From Anaeramoeba ignava (lineage: Eukaryota; Metamonada; Anaeramoebidae), in assembly GCA_028826165.1 (NCBI GenBank), contig JAPDFW010000114.1, positions 62,001 to 126,000 of the forward strand: a stretch of DNA of 64,000 nucleotides. Direction: 5' to 3'. Position 1 is the first letter of the stretch, and each line of letters starts with the position of its first letter. The notes below the pieces were generated by a model. The model did not search any database, was not told the DNA's origin, and was given only the letters and a program-made list of their open reading frames with translations. Below are positions 11,314 to 23,683 of this stretch, piece by piece. Made by a program: the position numbers and the translations under genes.

Positions 11314-14300
11314 TTAATCAACTAATGAGATCCAATTATTAAAAACGAAAAAATTCATAATAAGTCTTGATTGAGCAGAATCAATCCCAAAATTTTCAAT
11401 AATATTCAAAGTATTTCCTCTTAATAAACGGAAATGTGATTTTGTATATTCGTTTATCAAAACCTTTTTAAGAACAAGAAAATTTTTTGGATCAAGAGCA
11501 ATCAAAGAACAGAGTTCCTTCTCAGCAGAAGAGAGTGACATTTTTGCGTCTGGCTCTGGAAGTTGCATTGGTTGTTTCATCATTTTGGTTTTGGATCTTT
11601 TTGAAGATCTTTCGCTTCTTGTTGATTTTGTAATTGGTTCATCAGGAATATTTAAAAATCCACGTCGACGTAAAAGTTGGAACTTTTGGATCTCTTTTTT
11701 GAGACGAAGTTCTTGAAGGATTGAATCGCAGAAGGCGAGATGTTCTTCTTCGGATTTGTGGAAACGACTGAAGAGTTTAAGTTTTATAAAGAGATCACGC
11801 TCTTCCATTGTTTGAAATTTATTTTTGGGTTTGTCTGAATCGAGAAGACCCCTTTCGACAAGAAATTGCTTTCTTTTCTCTCTCTCAAGAACCCTTTCCT
11901 CAAAGATCTTGAAGATTTCCATCTTTTTCGACCAAGGAATATGGTTATCGTTAAAGCCGATATTTGCAATTAGTTTTTCGGCTTCACAATCATATTCCGT
12001 TTCAAACTCATTTCTCATCTTCATATACCCTGCTTTGAACATTAAGCTGTTTCGATATCGGGCGACTTTGTTGAATCCCGACTCGATAGGGTTTGATCTC
12101 AGGGGTTTTTTCTTCGGGGAGCGTTTATTTGTAAGGGCGGAAAGTTGGCCAAGAAAGGTTGTTTCAAGAGGATTTTTGGTTGGATCATCATAATATTCAG
12201 ATTGGTGATTAGGGTTATTTGGGTCAAGTATTTTGTCTGGATGAGGAAGAGGAAATACAGGAGATTCAATGTACACTTGGACGTAATGGTCTTCGCATTC
12301 GTCTTCTGTCTTTGTGCCGACATGTCTGGAAACTTCGAACCAATTTCCAAGTCCGTAAAGTTGAATGGCTTCTAGCAGCAGCTGTTCTTCTTCCACTGCC
12401 CAATCTTTCGAAAATATGTGAAGCTTTGTGTCTGTGAAGATGAAATATGGATGATCTTTTTTGTGTTCGGCTACTTCTCTTCCAGAAGCCAAGCAAGAAA
12501 TGCATAAATCAAAATCTGTGCATTTGGCGCATTTTATTCGGATTGATTCCGTTATATCTCTTTTACAGCAATTACAATGAAATTGTGCTCCTTGATTTCT
12601 TTTTTTTTTAAAATTAATTATTAAATTTATTATTAAATTTATTATTAAATTATTTATTAAATTATTTCTGAATTATTTATTAAATTAATTATTAAATTAA
12701 TTATTGAATTATTTCTGAATTATTTTTGGATTAATTCTGAATTTGTTTTTGGATTAATTATTAGATTAATTATTAAATTAATTATTAAATTAATTATTAA
12801 ATTAATTATTAAATTAATTATTAAATTAATTATTAAATTAATTATTAAATTAATTATTAAATTAATTATTAAATTAATTATTAAATTTATTATTAAATTA
12901 ATTATTAAATTATTTATTAAATTATTTATTAAATTAATTATTAAATTATTTATTAAATTTAATTATTTAAATTAATTATTAAATTAATTATTAAATTAAT
13001 TATTAAATTTATTATTAAATTAATTATTAAATTATTTATTAAATTATTTATTAAATTAATTATTAATTATTAAATTAATTATTAAATTAATTATTAAATT
13101 ATTTATTAAATTAATTATTAAATTAATTATTAAATCATTTATTAAATCAAATATTAAATTAATTATTAAATCAATTATTAAATTTATTATTAAATTAATT
13201 ATTAAATTATTTATTAAATTATTTTTAAATTAATTATTAAATTAATTATTAAATTAATTATTAAATTAATTATTAAATTAATTATTAAATTATTTATTAA
13301 ATTAATTATTAAATTAATTATTAAATTATTTATTAAATTAATTATTAAATTAATTATTTAAATTATTAAATTAATAATTAAATTATTTCTGAATTTGTTT
13401 TTAATTATTAGATTAATTATTAAATTTATTAAATTAATTATTAAATTTATTATTAAATTAATTATTAAATTAATTATTAAATTAATTATTAAATTAATTA
13501 TTAAATTAATTATTAAATTAATTATTAAATTAATTATTAAATTATTTATTAAATTAATTATTAAATTAATTATTAAATTATTTATTAAATTAATTATTAA
13601 ATTAATTATTAAATTAATTATTAAATTTATTATTAAATTATTTATTAAATTAATTATTAAATTAATTATTAAATTAATTATTAAATTAATTATTAAATTT
13701 ATTAATTATTAAATTAATTATTAAATTAATTTATTAAAATTAATTATTAAATTAATTATTAAATTAATTATTAAATTAATTATTAAATTAATTATTAAAA
13801 TTAATTATTAAATTAATTATTAAATTAATTATTAAATTATTTATTAAAATTAATTATTAAATTATTTATTAAATTAATTATTAAATTAATTTTAAAATTA
13901 TTTTTGGATTTTATTAAATTAATTATTAAATTAATTATTAAAATTATTTATTAAATTAATTATTATTATTAAATTAATTATTAAATTAATTTATTAAATT
14001 AATTATTAGAAAATTAAATTTTTATTAAAATTATTTATTAATTTATTAAATTTGCCAAATTAAATTAAATTAAATCAAAATTAAATTAATTATGAAATCT
14101 ATTATTTTTTGATTTTATTTCTTTAATTTTTTAATTTTAAAAAATTTATTATTATTAATTTAATTATTAAATTTTTATTATTAAATTCTGAATTATTTCT
14201 GAATTTGTTTTTGGATTATTTATTAAATTAATGGATTAGATTTATTTATTAAGGAAATTAATTAATTAATTATTATTAATTATTAAATTAATTATTGAAT

Positions 14301-14968
14301 TATTAAATTAATTATTAAATTAATTATTAAAATAATTATTAAAATAATTAAAAATTAATTATTTAAACAGTTAAAATAAAAATTATTTTATTTTTTATTA
14401 AGATTTATTTTAGATTTTTATTTTTATTCCATTTTTAAATTAGTTTTGATTTAATTATAAATTATTTTAAATTAATAATTAAATTATTTTAAATTTAATT
14501 TTTTTAATTATTATTAGATTTATTATTAAATTTATTAAATTAATTATTAGATTTATTATTATTGATTTATTATTAGATTTATTAGATTTTTAATTAAATT
14601 TATGATTTATTATTATTGATTAAATTTTTATTCCATTTTTTAAATAAATTATTATTAATTATTAAATTAATTATTAAATTAATTATTAAATTATTTCTGA
14701 ATTATTTTTGGATTGTTTATTAAATTTATTATTAAATTTATTATTAAATTTTTTTGGATTTTTGGATTAAGTTGAATTAATATTTAATTTGGGGTAAATT
14801 TTAAAATTTAAATTCAAATTGATTCCTTATAAGAAAATTAATCAAAAAAAATATTAAAATTTGTTTTGTTTAATCAAATAAAGATCAAAAAAAAATTTTA
14901 AATTAATCTTTTTCTTTTTTTTTGATTTGTTTCGTTAATAAATTAATTTTAAAAATTTACCTTAACAT
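11314..14968 (-). CDS. ADA2: Transcriptional adaptor ADA2 (ZZ-SANT-SWIRM)
   Basis: The main exon 11314-12598 carries a ZZ zinc finger (FHCNCC, then CAKC and CISC) at about residues 9-38. A SANT domain follows (DWAVEEEQLLLEAI...GLGNWFEV, about 66-112). The ADA2 central region has a DCEAEKLIANIGF element and an ERRK-like basic stretch, and a SWIRM domain fills about 340-430. A predicted 8-nt first exon (14961-14968, ATG TTA AG) supplies the start and the two bases needed for phase, giving 430 residues against 434 for yeast Ada2. ADA2 binds and activates the Gcn5 acetyltransferase in SAGA/ADA complexes in the nucleus. The intervening 2362-bp intron is a second 12-bp A/T repeat family. The tiny exon is inference; the rest is well supported. 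Confidence 0.9.
12599..14960 (-). repeat. 12-bp A/T minisatellite intron of ADA2
   Basis: Tandem units of TTAAATTAATTA, with slot variants such as TTAAATTATTTA, TTAAATTTATTA and TTAAATCAATTA, run regularly from about 12605 to 13990. Beyond that the array becomes degenerate up to about 14780, with interspersed TTTTTGGATT and TTCTGAATT segments. This family is distinct from the one in the TPLATE intron. The last ~180 bp before the predicted donor are irregular AT-rich sequence. Confidence 0.85.
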
Positions 14969-16609
14969 TTATTTAATCAAAAATTTTTAAGAATATTTTA
15001 TATTTAATATTATTAATATTAATAAAAATAAGAGATAAGGAAAAAAAATAACAATTATAATCAAAAAAAGAAAATAGAAAAATGAAAAAAAAATTAAAAA
15101 AAAATTAAAATTTAATTTTTTTCAACGGTTAAAATAAAAAAATTCATTTATTTTTTTAATTAGATTTCTTTTTATTTTTATTTTTATTCCATTTTTTTAA
15201 ATAAATTTTGATTTAATTATTGATTTGATTTCTATTCCATTTTTTTAAATGAATGTTGATTTAATTATTGATTTAATTTTTATTCCATTTTTTTAAATAA
15301 ATGTTGATTTAATTTTTGATTTAATTTTTATTTCATTTTTTTAAATAAATTTTGATTTAATTATTGATTTGATTTTTATTCCATTTTTTTTAAATAAATT
15401 TTGATTTAATTATTAATTTAATTTTTATTCCATTTTTTTAAATGAATGTTGATTTAATTATTGATTTGATTTTTATTCCATTTTTTTAAATGAATGTTGA
15501 TTTAATTATTGATTTGATTTTTATTCCATTTTTTTAAATAAATGTTGATTTAATTATTGATTTAATTTCTATTCCATTTTTTTAAATAAATTTTGATTTA
15601 ATTATTGATTTAATATCTATTCCATTTTTTTAAATGAATGTTGATTTAATTATTGATTTAATTTCTATTCTATTTTTTTAAATAAATTTTGATTTAATTA
15701 TTGATTTGATTTTTATTCCACTTTTTTAAATAATTGTTGATTTAATTATTGATTTAATATCTATTCCATTTTTTTAAATAATTGTTGATTTAATTATTGA
15801 TTTGATTTTTATTCCATTTTTTTAAATAAATGTTGATTTAATTATTGATTTGATTTCCACAAACAAAATATCAAGTTATTTTATTTATTTTGATTATATT
15901 TATTGAAATAATTTAGTAATTTTTCTTTTCAGTTTTATTTTTGAATTTGAATTTGAATTTCCTTTTTTTTTTGTAATAAATAATTTTATAATTTTTATTT
16001 ATTGATTTTTTAATGTTTGAAACTCCCCAAAATGTTTAATTTAATTTTAATAAAAGAAATAAAAAAAATGATCAAAATAACCTAAAAACTAAAAAGGAAA
16101 AAAAAAAAGGAAAAAAAGGTTTGATCGTTTTATTTTTAAATTATCTTTTTTAATTTATCTTTTTTTAATTATCTTTTTTAATTTATATTTTTTATTTATC
16201 TTTTTTAATTTATCTTTTTTAATTTATATTTTTTAAATTTATCTTTGGATTGTTAAAAAAAAAATTAATAAGAAAATTAAAAAGAAAAAAAATTTTTTTG
16301 TTTTTCTTTTTTAATTTTAATTAGATTTCAAAAGAAAATCAAAAAGAAAAAATAATTTGATCGAAATTATTATTTTAAATTATTATTTTAAATTGATTTT
16401 TTAATTTTAATTTAAAATTTTGAAATAATGAGTTGTCAATTTAATTTTTAATTTAAAATCAATTGGGGGCAAAAAGAAAAATAAAATTTCCAATTAAAAA
16501 AATCAAAAAAAAGCAAAAATTTGATCAAAATAAAGTTAAAAGAAAAGAAAAAAAAAAAAAGGTTTTCAATTCTCATTTTTCAATTTTGAAAAAACAAACA
16601 AAAACAAAC
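14969..16609. other. Intergenic region between ADA2 and the cathepsin gene
   Basis: No gene is seen in 1.6 kb. It holds AT-rich sequence, the ~48-bp satellite (15180-15860), and then T-rich and A-rich tracts up to the protease start. A rare G/C cluster (GGGGGC at about 16465) lies 145 bp upstream of the protease ATG. A similar GCCCCC sits about 95 bp upstream of the AzgA start. Confidence 0.5.
15180..15860. repeat. ~48-bp tandem satellite, about 14 copies
   Basis: The repeated core is TATTCCATTTTTTTAAAT followed by GAATGTTGATTTAATTATTGA or close variants. Successive TTCCATTT cores lie 48-49 bp apart, at roughly 15187, 15235, 15284 and on to 15817. Copies differ by a few substitutions (TTCTATTT, TTCCACTT). 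No coding potential. Confidence 0.85.
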
Positions 16610-17488
16610 ATGAAACTTTTCATTTTGGTTTTACTTTTTGCAATTGCATTCACCAGTATAGTGGATGAAATTAACAATGCAAATGTAGGATGGACCGCAC
16701 AAGAATATGAACAATTTGCAGGAAAAACAAAAGAAGAATTAAGAAGTTTGTTAAACACACATTTAGGACCATATGATTTACCAAAAAAAGAATTTATCAG
16801 TTACGAAGCACTTCCAACAAATTTCGACCCACGAGACAAATGGCCAAGTTGCATTCATGCAATAAGAGATCAAGGCAACTGCGGTTCATGCTGGGCATTT
16901 GGAGCAGCAGAAGCATTAACCGACAGATTCTGCATTCAGAAGAATATTGACGTCATCCTTTCAACTCAAGACCTCGTGTCATGTGACAAGAATAATTACG
17001 GATGTGATGGCGGTTATTTGGATGTTGCTTGGGCTTTTATGAAAGCAACTGGTGTTGTTACTGAGGAATGTTATCCTTATACTTCTGGTACTTCAGGACA
17101 AACTGGAAGCTGCAAAAGAACTTGCAAAGATGGATCAACTGGAAAGAAATATCATGCTAGCAACTACTACAGTGTTAGTGGAATCACTAATATCATGAAT
17201 GAACTCTATACTAATGGTCCTACTGAAGGTGCTTTTGAAGTCTATGAAGATTTCATGAACTACAAGAGTGGTGTCTATCGTCATATCTCAGGAAGTTATC
17301 TTGGTGGTCATGCTATTAAAGTCATGGGTTGGGGTGTTGAAAGTGGAAAAGACTACTGGCTCTGTGCTAATTCTTGGGGTACTTCTTGGGGTATCAGTGG
17401 TTACTTTAAAATCCTTAAAGGTGTTGATGAATGTGGTATTGAAGATGATATTGTTGCTGGTATGGCTGGTACTGTTGGTTTCTTCTAA
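16610..17488 (+). CDS. Cathepsin B-like cysteine protease (papain family C1A)
   Basis: 292 residues, single exon. The ATG at 16610 was chosen because it gives a clean signal peptide (about residues 1-17, MKLFILVLLFAIAF). A short propeptide follows (WTAQEYEQFAGKT...LRSLL), then the mature enzyme from about residue 70. Catalytic residues are visible: Gln88 and Cys94 in QGNCGSCWAF, His234 in GGHAIKVMGWG, and Asn254 in NSWGTSWG. CGGY-type and CGIEDD C-terminal motifs indicate cathepsin B. The region of the occluding loop is short and lacks its His-His pair, so dipeptidyl carboxypeptidase activity is unlikely; similar short forms occur in other protists. Lysosomal or secreted digestion is the likely role. 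Codons are less extremely AT-biased than in neighbours, which suggests high expression. Confidence 0.95.
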   Translation: MKLFILVLLFAIAFTSIVDEINNANVGWTAQEYEQFAGKTKEELRSLLNTHLGPYDLPKKEFISYEALPTNFDPRDKWPSCIHAIRDQGNCGSCWAFGAAEALTDRFCIQKNIDVILSTQDLVSCDKNNYGCDGGYLDVAWAFMKATGVVTEECYPYTSGTSGQTGSCKRTCKDGSTGKKYHASNYYSVSGITNIMNELYTNGPTEGAFEVYEDFMNYKSGVYRHISGSYLGGHAIKVMGWGVESGKDYWLCANSWGTSWGISGYFKILKGVDECGIEDDIVAGMAGTVGFF

Positions 17489-17674
17489 TTCTCTCTAATC
17501 TCAATCTCAATCTCAATCTCAATCTCAATTTGATTTCTTTTACTTTTTCTTTTTCTTTTCTTTTACTTTTTCTTTTACTTTTCTTTTTTTGGTTTGATTT
17601 GAGAAATTTTTTTCTTCTCAAATTTAGGAGAATAAAGAAAATCAAATCCGAAATTTACTTTTTCAATTCTTTTC

Positions 17675-18825
17675 AAAAATAAGAATAGATTTAATTTAAT
17701 ATTTAATTTATAAATTAATTTAAAAATATAATTTAATATTTAATTTTATTATTAAAATAATAATTTATTGTTTTATATTTAATTATTTTATTATTTAAAT
17801 ATTTAACATATAAATATAAAAAATAAGAATAGGTTTAATTTAATATTTAATTTATAAATTAATTTAAAAATATAATTTAATATTTAATTTTATGTTTAAA
17901 ATGATAATTTATTGTTTTAAATTTAAATATTTTATTGTTTAAATATTTAACATATAAATATAAAAATAAGAATAAATTTAATTTAATATTTTAATTTATA
18001 AATTAATTTAAAAATATAATTTAATATTTAATTTTTATGTTTAAAATAATAATTTATTGTTTTAGATTTAAATATTTTTTATTATTTAAATATTTAACAT
18101 AAAAATATAAAAAAATAAGAATAGGTTTAATTTAATATTTAATTTATAAATTAATTTAAAAATATAATTTAATATTTAATTTCATTATTAAAATAATAAT
18201 TTAATGTTTTAGATTTAAATATTTTATTATTTAAATATTTAAACATAAAAATATAAAAATAAGAATAAATTTAATTTAATATTTAATTTATAAATTAAAT
18301 TTAAAAATATAATTTAATATTTAATTTCATTATTAAAATAATAATTTATTGTTTTAGATTTAAATATTTTATTATTTAAATATTTAACATAAAAATATAA
18401 AAAATAAGAATAGATTTAATTTAATATTTAATTTATAAATTAATTTAAAAATATAATTTAATATTTAATTTTATGTTTAAAATAATAATTTAATGTTTTA
18501 GATTTAAATATTTTATTATTTAAATATTTAACATAAAAATATAAAAATGGAAATAGATTTAATTTAATATTTAATTTATAAATTTAATTTAAAAATATAA
18601 TTTAATATTTAATTTTATTATTAAAATAATAATTTAATGTTTTAAATTTAAATATTTTATTATTTAAATATTTAACATATAAATATAAAAATGAAAATAG
18701 GTTTAATTTAATATTTAATTTATAAATTGATTTAAAAATATAATTTAATATTTAATTTTATTATTAAAATAATAATTTATTGTTTTAGATTTAAATATTT
18801 TATTATTTAAAAATATTTTGAAAAT
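17675..18825. repeat. ~144-bp tandem satellite, about 8 copies
   Basis: Copies begin with an AAATAAGAATAGRTTTAAT-like segment at about 17675, 17820, 17962, 18112, 18256, 18401, 18546 and 18691. Each carries a TTTAATATTTAATTTATAAA block, an ATAATTTATTGTTTTAGA block and an ATTTAACATATAAATAT tail. Divergence is low, so amplification looks recent. No ORF is conserved. Confidence 0.88.
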
Positions 18826-19224
18826 TGATTTTTGAAATTAAAATTTTATCTTTTTGAATTAAATTGAATTAATATTAATTTAGAAATTTGTTTTTAAAAT
18901 TTAAATTTATTAATAATTTTTAAATTCCAAAAAAAAATTAAATTAAAAATTAAATTAAAATAATTTTCCTTTTTTTTTAATAATAAAAATTAATAAAAAA
19001 TAATAATAATTTATTAATAAATTAATTTAAAATAATAAATTAAAAAGAAAATTAAATTAATTATTAATTTAAATTTATTCTCATTTTTTATATTTTTATT
19101 TATTTTCAAAATCCACTTTTTTTATTCATTTTTTTTATTTAAATTTTTTTTTTTCATTTTTTTCCTTTTTTTTAAAAACAAAAACAAAAACAAAAACAAC
19201 AAAAAACAAAAACACAAAAACAAA

Positions 19225-20792
19225 ATGGATAATAATAATAATAATAACCAAAATGAAAATGCAAATCAAAATGAAAATCAAAATGAAATGAAAAATTTAG
19301 AAAAAAAAGGTAACAAAAAATTTAATTAAAAATTATTCAAACCTTTTAAATGGAAATTCAAATTCATTTAAAGATTTTTCAATTTTTGTTGAGAATAAAT
19401 CAAATCCTTTTGAAATTAAAGTTCATAAATCAATTTTATCTTCAAGATCTCCTTTTTTTAATGAATCATTAAGGCAAGAATCTCTTTCTATTTCTTTAAA
19501 ATCAATTTAATAAAAAAGAAATGGAATCAATTTTGAGTTATATTTATTATGGAAATATTTCTTTTGAGAATCAAGAAAATCTTATTCAATTATTGGAAAT
19601 TTCAATTTATTTTAAATTAAATTTATTGAAAGAAATTATTCAAAAAAAAATTTCAAATTCAATTAATTATTCAAATTTTTTCCAATTTTTATTCCAAAAT
19701 CGAAATTTAAATTCAAATGAAATTGAAATAAAATGTTTTGAATTAATAAATCAAAATTTTTCCCAAATTCAGAATAATGAGAATTTATTCAATTTAACTA
19801 AAGAAGAAATTATCAAATTTATTCAATTTAAACAAGAAAAAAAAGAAATTTTTCAATTTGATTTTTTTCAATTTTTAAATAATTGGATTGAAAAAAGGAA
19901 TAAGAGATTAAAAGGAAAGAAAGAAAAAGAAAAAGAAAAGGGAATTGAAAAGAAAAGATTATTTCATTCTTTTTTTTCATTATTTGATAAATATTCAATT
20001 TCAAAACAAGATTTTGATAAATTAAAACAATTTGATTTTTTTCCTAAATCTTTTTTAGTTGATATTCAAAACAAAGTTATTCAAGATAATCAAAAAGAAA
20101 TTGAAAAGAAAGAGAAGGAAATTGAAGATAAAAACAAAGATATCGAAGATTTAAGAAAAACAATTGCAGAAATGAAACCTGTTTTTGAAGAATTTATAAA
20201 GAAAATGGAGATCAAAGAGAAATTTCCTCAATTCTCAAATTCGAAAATTATTAAAGATATTAAATACATTAAGAAATTACAAGAATGGATAAATGATAAT
20301 GATTTCTTTTACAAAATGAAAAAAGGATTTTCAGCAAAAAGAGATGGATTTGATTCTAAAAAATGGCATGAAGCAGTTGATGGAAAAATAAGAACATTAG
20401 TTATTATCAAAACAACAGATAATTTTATTTTTGGAGGTTTTACTCGAGTTGGATGGAATTCTGAGTTTAACAATTACAGGAGAGATTCACAAGCATTTAT
20501 TTTTTCATTAAGAAATGGTAAAGAACATAGAACTCCCCAGAAGTTTACAATTAAAGAAGGTGAAGAAAAATATGCAATTTATTATAATTTAGTTAGAGGT
20601 CCTTGGTTTGGAAAAGGTGAAAATAATCCAGATTTTTATCTAATGGCTAATTTACAACCTGGTTTTTCAAATTTTGGTAATAGCTATAATTTGCCTGATG
20701 GGATTGAATATGGAACAGATGAGGCAAGAAATTATTTAGCTGGTTTTTATTGTGAATGGATTGTTGATGAACTTGAAACTTATTTCATTTAA
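19225..20792 (+). CDS. BTB-BACK-TLDc protein, frameshifted copy
   Basis: An Asn/Gln-rich N-terminus from ATG 19225 leads into a BTB domain (DFSIFVENKSNPFEIKVHK at about 19373) and a helical BACK-like region. A coiled-coil Lys/Glu segment follows, then a TLDc domain at about 20250-20792 (FSAKRDGFDSKKWHE, then SYNLPDGIEYG and ETYFI). Two single-base frame changes interrupt it, near 19310-19340 (next to an A8 run) and near 19505-19515. Only the 19521-20792 part is uninterrupted. BTB proteins usually recruit Cullin-3 ubiquitin ligases; TLDc domains are linked to oxidative-stress responses and V-ATPase regulation. It may be a pseudogene or contain sequencing indels. Confidence 0.8.
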
Positions 20793-20954
20793 AAAAACTT
20801 TTATTCATTTTTTTTTCATTTTTTTTTCAAAGTTTAATTCAATTTTAATTTACTTTCAATCAAATCAAATTCTTCAAATCAATAAATAAGAAACAAAACC
20901 AATTTTAAATAATTTCAAATTTATTAATTTTATCTATTTAGCAAGTTAAAAATC

Positions 20955-21350
20955 AAAATTTTTCATTTTGATTTAGATTTTCATTTTGATTTTGATTTTG
21001 ATTTAGATTTTCATTTTGATTTTGATTTTCATTTTCATTTTCATTTTGATTTTGATTTAGATTTAGATTTAGATTTTGATTTAGATTTTCATTTTCATTT
21101 TGATTTTCATTTTGATTTAGATTTAGATTTTGATATTGATTTAGATTTTGATTTTCAAATTGATTTTGATTTTCATTTAAATTTTCATTTTGATTTTGAT
21201 TTAGATTTAAATTTTCAAATTGATATTGATTTTGATTTTGATTTTGATTTTGATTTTGATTTTGATTTTGATTTTGATTTTGATTTTGATTTTGATTTTC
21301 AAATTGATTTTGATTTTGATTTTGATTTTCATTTTCATTTAAATTTTCAA
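20955..21350. repeat. TTTTGA/TTTTCA hexanucleotide tract
   Basis: About 400 bp of hexamers (GATTTT, CATTTT, GATTTA). On the minus strand they would read as Asn-Gln/Asn-Glu repeats continuous with the end of the decayed MFS duplicate at 21351-21650. They may therefore be an expanded C-terminal coding tail or simple noncoding repeat. Confidence 0.85.
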
Positions 21351-21650
21351 AATTTGATTTTATTAATTTTTGATTTTCATTTTCAGAATCTGTTAAAAAA
21401 TTAGAACTTTCATCATTTGATTTTTCATCACTAATTTCTTTTGTATTAATTGGAATAATTTCATCGTTTTGGATTTGAGAATTAAATGGATGGATAAATT
21501 TTTTTGGAATTTTGATTTTGATTTTAACAATAGCAAAAATTTTGATTTTTAATTTCGGAAAATAAAAATGTTTCTTATTTGTAGAAGCACCAAGAAGAAA
21601 ATAATAGGCATATCTTGTTGCACAATAAGATAAATCACTTGGAATTTAAA
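21351..21650 (-). pseudogene. Decayed tandem duplicate of the MFS gene 3' end
   Basis: This stretch matches 21660-21990, the last ~110 codons of the adjacent MFS gene, almost base for base over most of its length. Two internal stretches that encode the last transmembrane helix are replaced by AAAATC hexamers. The membrane residues between the PKL and FAIV elements, and between AIV and PKKF, become Lys-Ile repeats. A small deletion is present near 21590. The upstream part of the gene is absent. It is probably nonfunctional. Confidence 0.75.
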
Positions 21651-21653
21651 TTT

Positions 21654-23511
21654 TCAAAAAAATTTTCTTGATTTTATTAATTTTTGATTTTCATTTTCAG
21701 AATCTGTTAAAAAATTAGAACTTTCATCATTTGATTTTTCATCACTAATTTCTTTTGTATTAATTGGAATAATTTCATCATTTTGGATTTGAGAATTAAA
21801 TGGATGGATAAATTTTTTTGGAATAAGTTTGAAAGAAGCAAGAAAATTAACAATAGCAAAAAATAAAGCAATAACAAAAGATAATTTCGGAAAATAAAAA
21901 TGTTTCTTATTTGTAGAAGCATTTAGAAGCACCAAGAAGAAAATAATAGGCATATCTTGTTGCAAATAAGATAAATCACTTGGAATTTCAGTTGCTCCAA
22001 AAACAATTCCTTTCTCTTTTTCAGGAACTGATCTTTCATAATAATAACTAACACTTGAACTACAAATAATGCAAAATGAACTAATACAGAATATTATGTA
22101 ACTTATCCAACTTATAGGATTAATAAGAAGTGCAATATATTGAATCACTCCAAAAAATGCTCCAAAATGATATGCTTTTTTATTTCCTAATTTGGAAACA
22201 AAAAATTTAGTTCCAAATGAAGCAGCCAAAGAGTTTGAAATTCCTTTTTTTGATTTATTTGATTTAATTTGATTTATTTGATTTATTTGATTTATTTGAT
22301 TTATTTAATTCATTTGATTTATTTGATTTATTTGATTTATTTGATTTGATTTAATTTGATTTGATTTAATTTGATTTGATTTAATTTGATTTGATTTAAT
22401 TTGATTTATTTAATTTATTTAATTTATTTGATTTGATTTGATTTAATTTGATTTATTTGATTTATTAATTGATTTGATTTATTTAATTTATTTAATTTAT
22501 TTGATTTGATTTATTTATTTTATTTGATTTGATTTATTTGATTTATTTGATTTAATTTATTTGATTTGATTTAATTTATTTGATTTGATTTGATATTTTT
22601 TTACCTATTATGAGAAAACTTAAATAAACTTCTTTTTTTCCCCAATTAAATTGACCTTAAAAATAAGAAAAATTAAAATATAAATTTTGATTTGTTTGAT
22701 TTGTTTCTGATTTAAAGTTTACTATAACTATAATATTGCCAAATTGTTGAAACCGCAAAAAATGAGAAAATATAAAAGAAAATCAAAGGAAGCAAACGCC
22801 AAACAACTTTATATTTTTTTAAATAAGCTAAACCACCAACAGGATTTGCTTTTTTCCAATCCCAAATTCCTTTTTGTTTGATAGTTTCAGGGAAAATAGC
22901 GAAAACAAAAAGTAAATTAAACATTCCAATAAGAAAAGAAGCAATCAAGATCCAAACATCATTTCTATGAAAAACACTAACAAAAATAAGACCCAAAACA
23001 GATCCAATAACAGATCCAAACTGGTTGAATCCGATTGTATTTCCAATTTGAGTTGTGAATTTCCCTGTTTCTTTTAAATCAGCAAAACAAGCCGCACAAA
23101 CTTGATAATTGGAATATGAGACTGAATAGATTATTCGACTCAAAAAAGCGGTCCATATTGTTGGATGCAATACAAAAATAATTGGATATATTCCTGAAAA
23201 AAGAAGAATAAGAAGAAATGATTTTTTTCTTCCAAATCGATCAGAAAATACTCCCATAAAGGAATTCACGAATATCATTAATAAAGATTGTGTTCTATTT
23301 ATAAAATTAATTCAAGATTTTTCTTTTTTTGGTTTTTTTTCTAAAATTCAAACCCTTCAATAATTCCTTCGTAAAAGGATGCTTTGCTTTTATTAGAATT
23401 TAAAACTTTCACTAATAAATAATCTCTATAAGCAGTTGAACTTAATGATCCCATAATTTCCAATATCATAACTTCCATATAAATTGCAAAAGAAATGAAT
23501 CTATTTTTCAT
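21654..23511 (-). CDS. Major facilitator superfamily transporter
   Basis: Four exons join in phase: 23354-23511, 22723-23294, 22605-22655 and 21654-22243, giving 456 residues. Exon 2 contains the MFS signature GVFSDRFGRKKS between TM2 and TM3 and several hydrophobic helices. The 51-nt exon 3 encodes a helix starting QFNWGKKEVYLSF. Exon 4 holds TM8-12 and a polar tail with Asp/Glu/Ser residues. The pattern resembles TetA/HIAT1-like drug:H+ antiporters, but the substrate cannot be told. The last intron is a GATTT/GATTTATTT repeat. The exon 3 call rests on phase and on the MFS pattern. Confidence 0.8.
22250..22600 (-). repeat. GATTT/GATTTATTT repeat within an MFS intron
   Basis: The intron 22244-22604 consists almost wholly of 5-bp and 9-bp units (GATTT, AATTT, GATTTATTT). 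It separates the small exon ending at 22605 from exon 4. Unlike most long introns here, its basic period is 5 or 9, not 6 or 12. Confidence 0.85.
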
Positions 23512-23683
23512 AATCAATTTTCAAATAAAATTTAAAGAAGAAAAAAAAATGAAAAAAATCAAAAATCAAAAATGGAAAATTTATTTGAGAAAAAAAAAAA
23601 GAATAAAGAATAAAATTTGGATAAACTAAAAAAGTGGATTATTTGAAACAAAATCTTCTTCTTCTTCTTTTTTTTTTTTGCTT

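Noticed and set aside
16463-16609. N-terminal extension of the cathepsin frame
   Set aside because: It is Lys-rich leader sequence that would bury the clear signal peptide starting at 16610. It was treated as 5' UTR.
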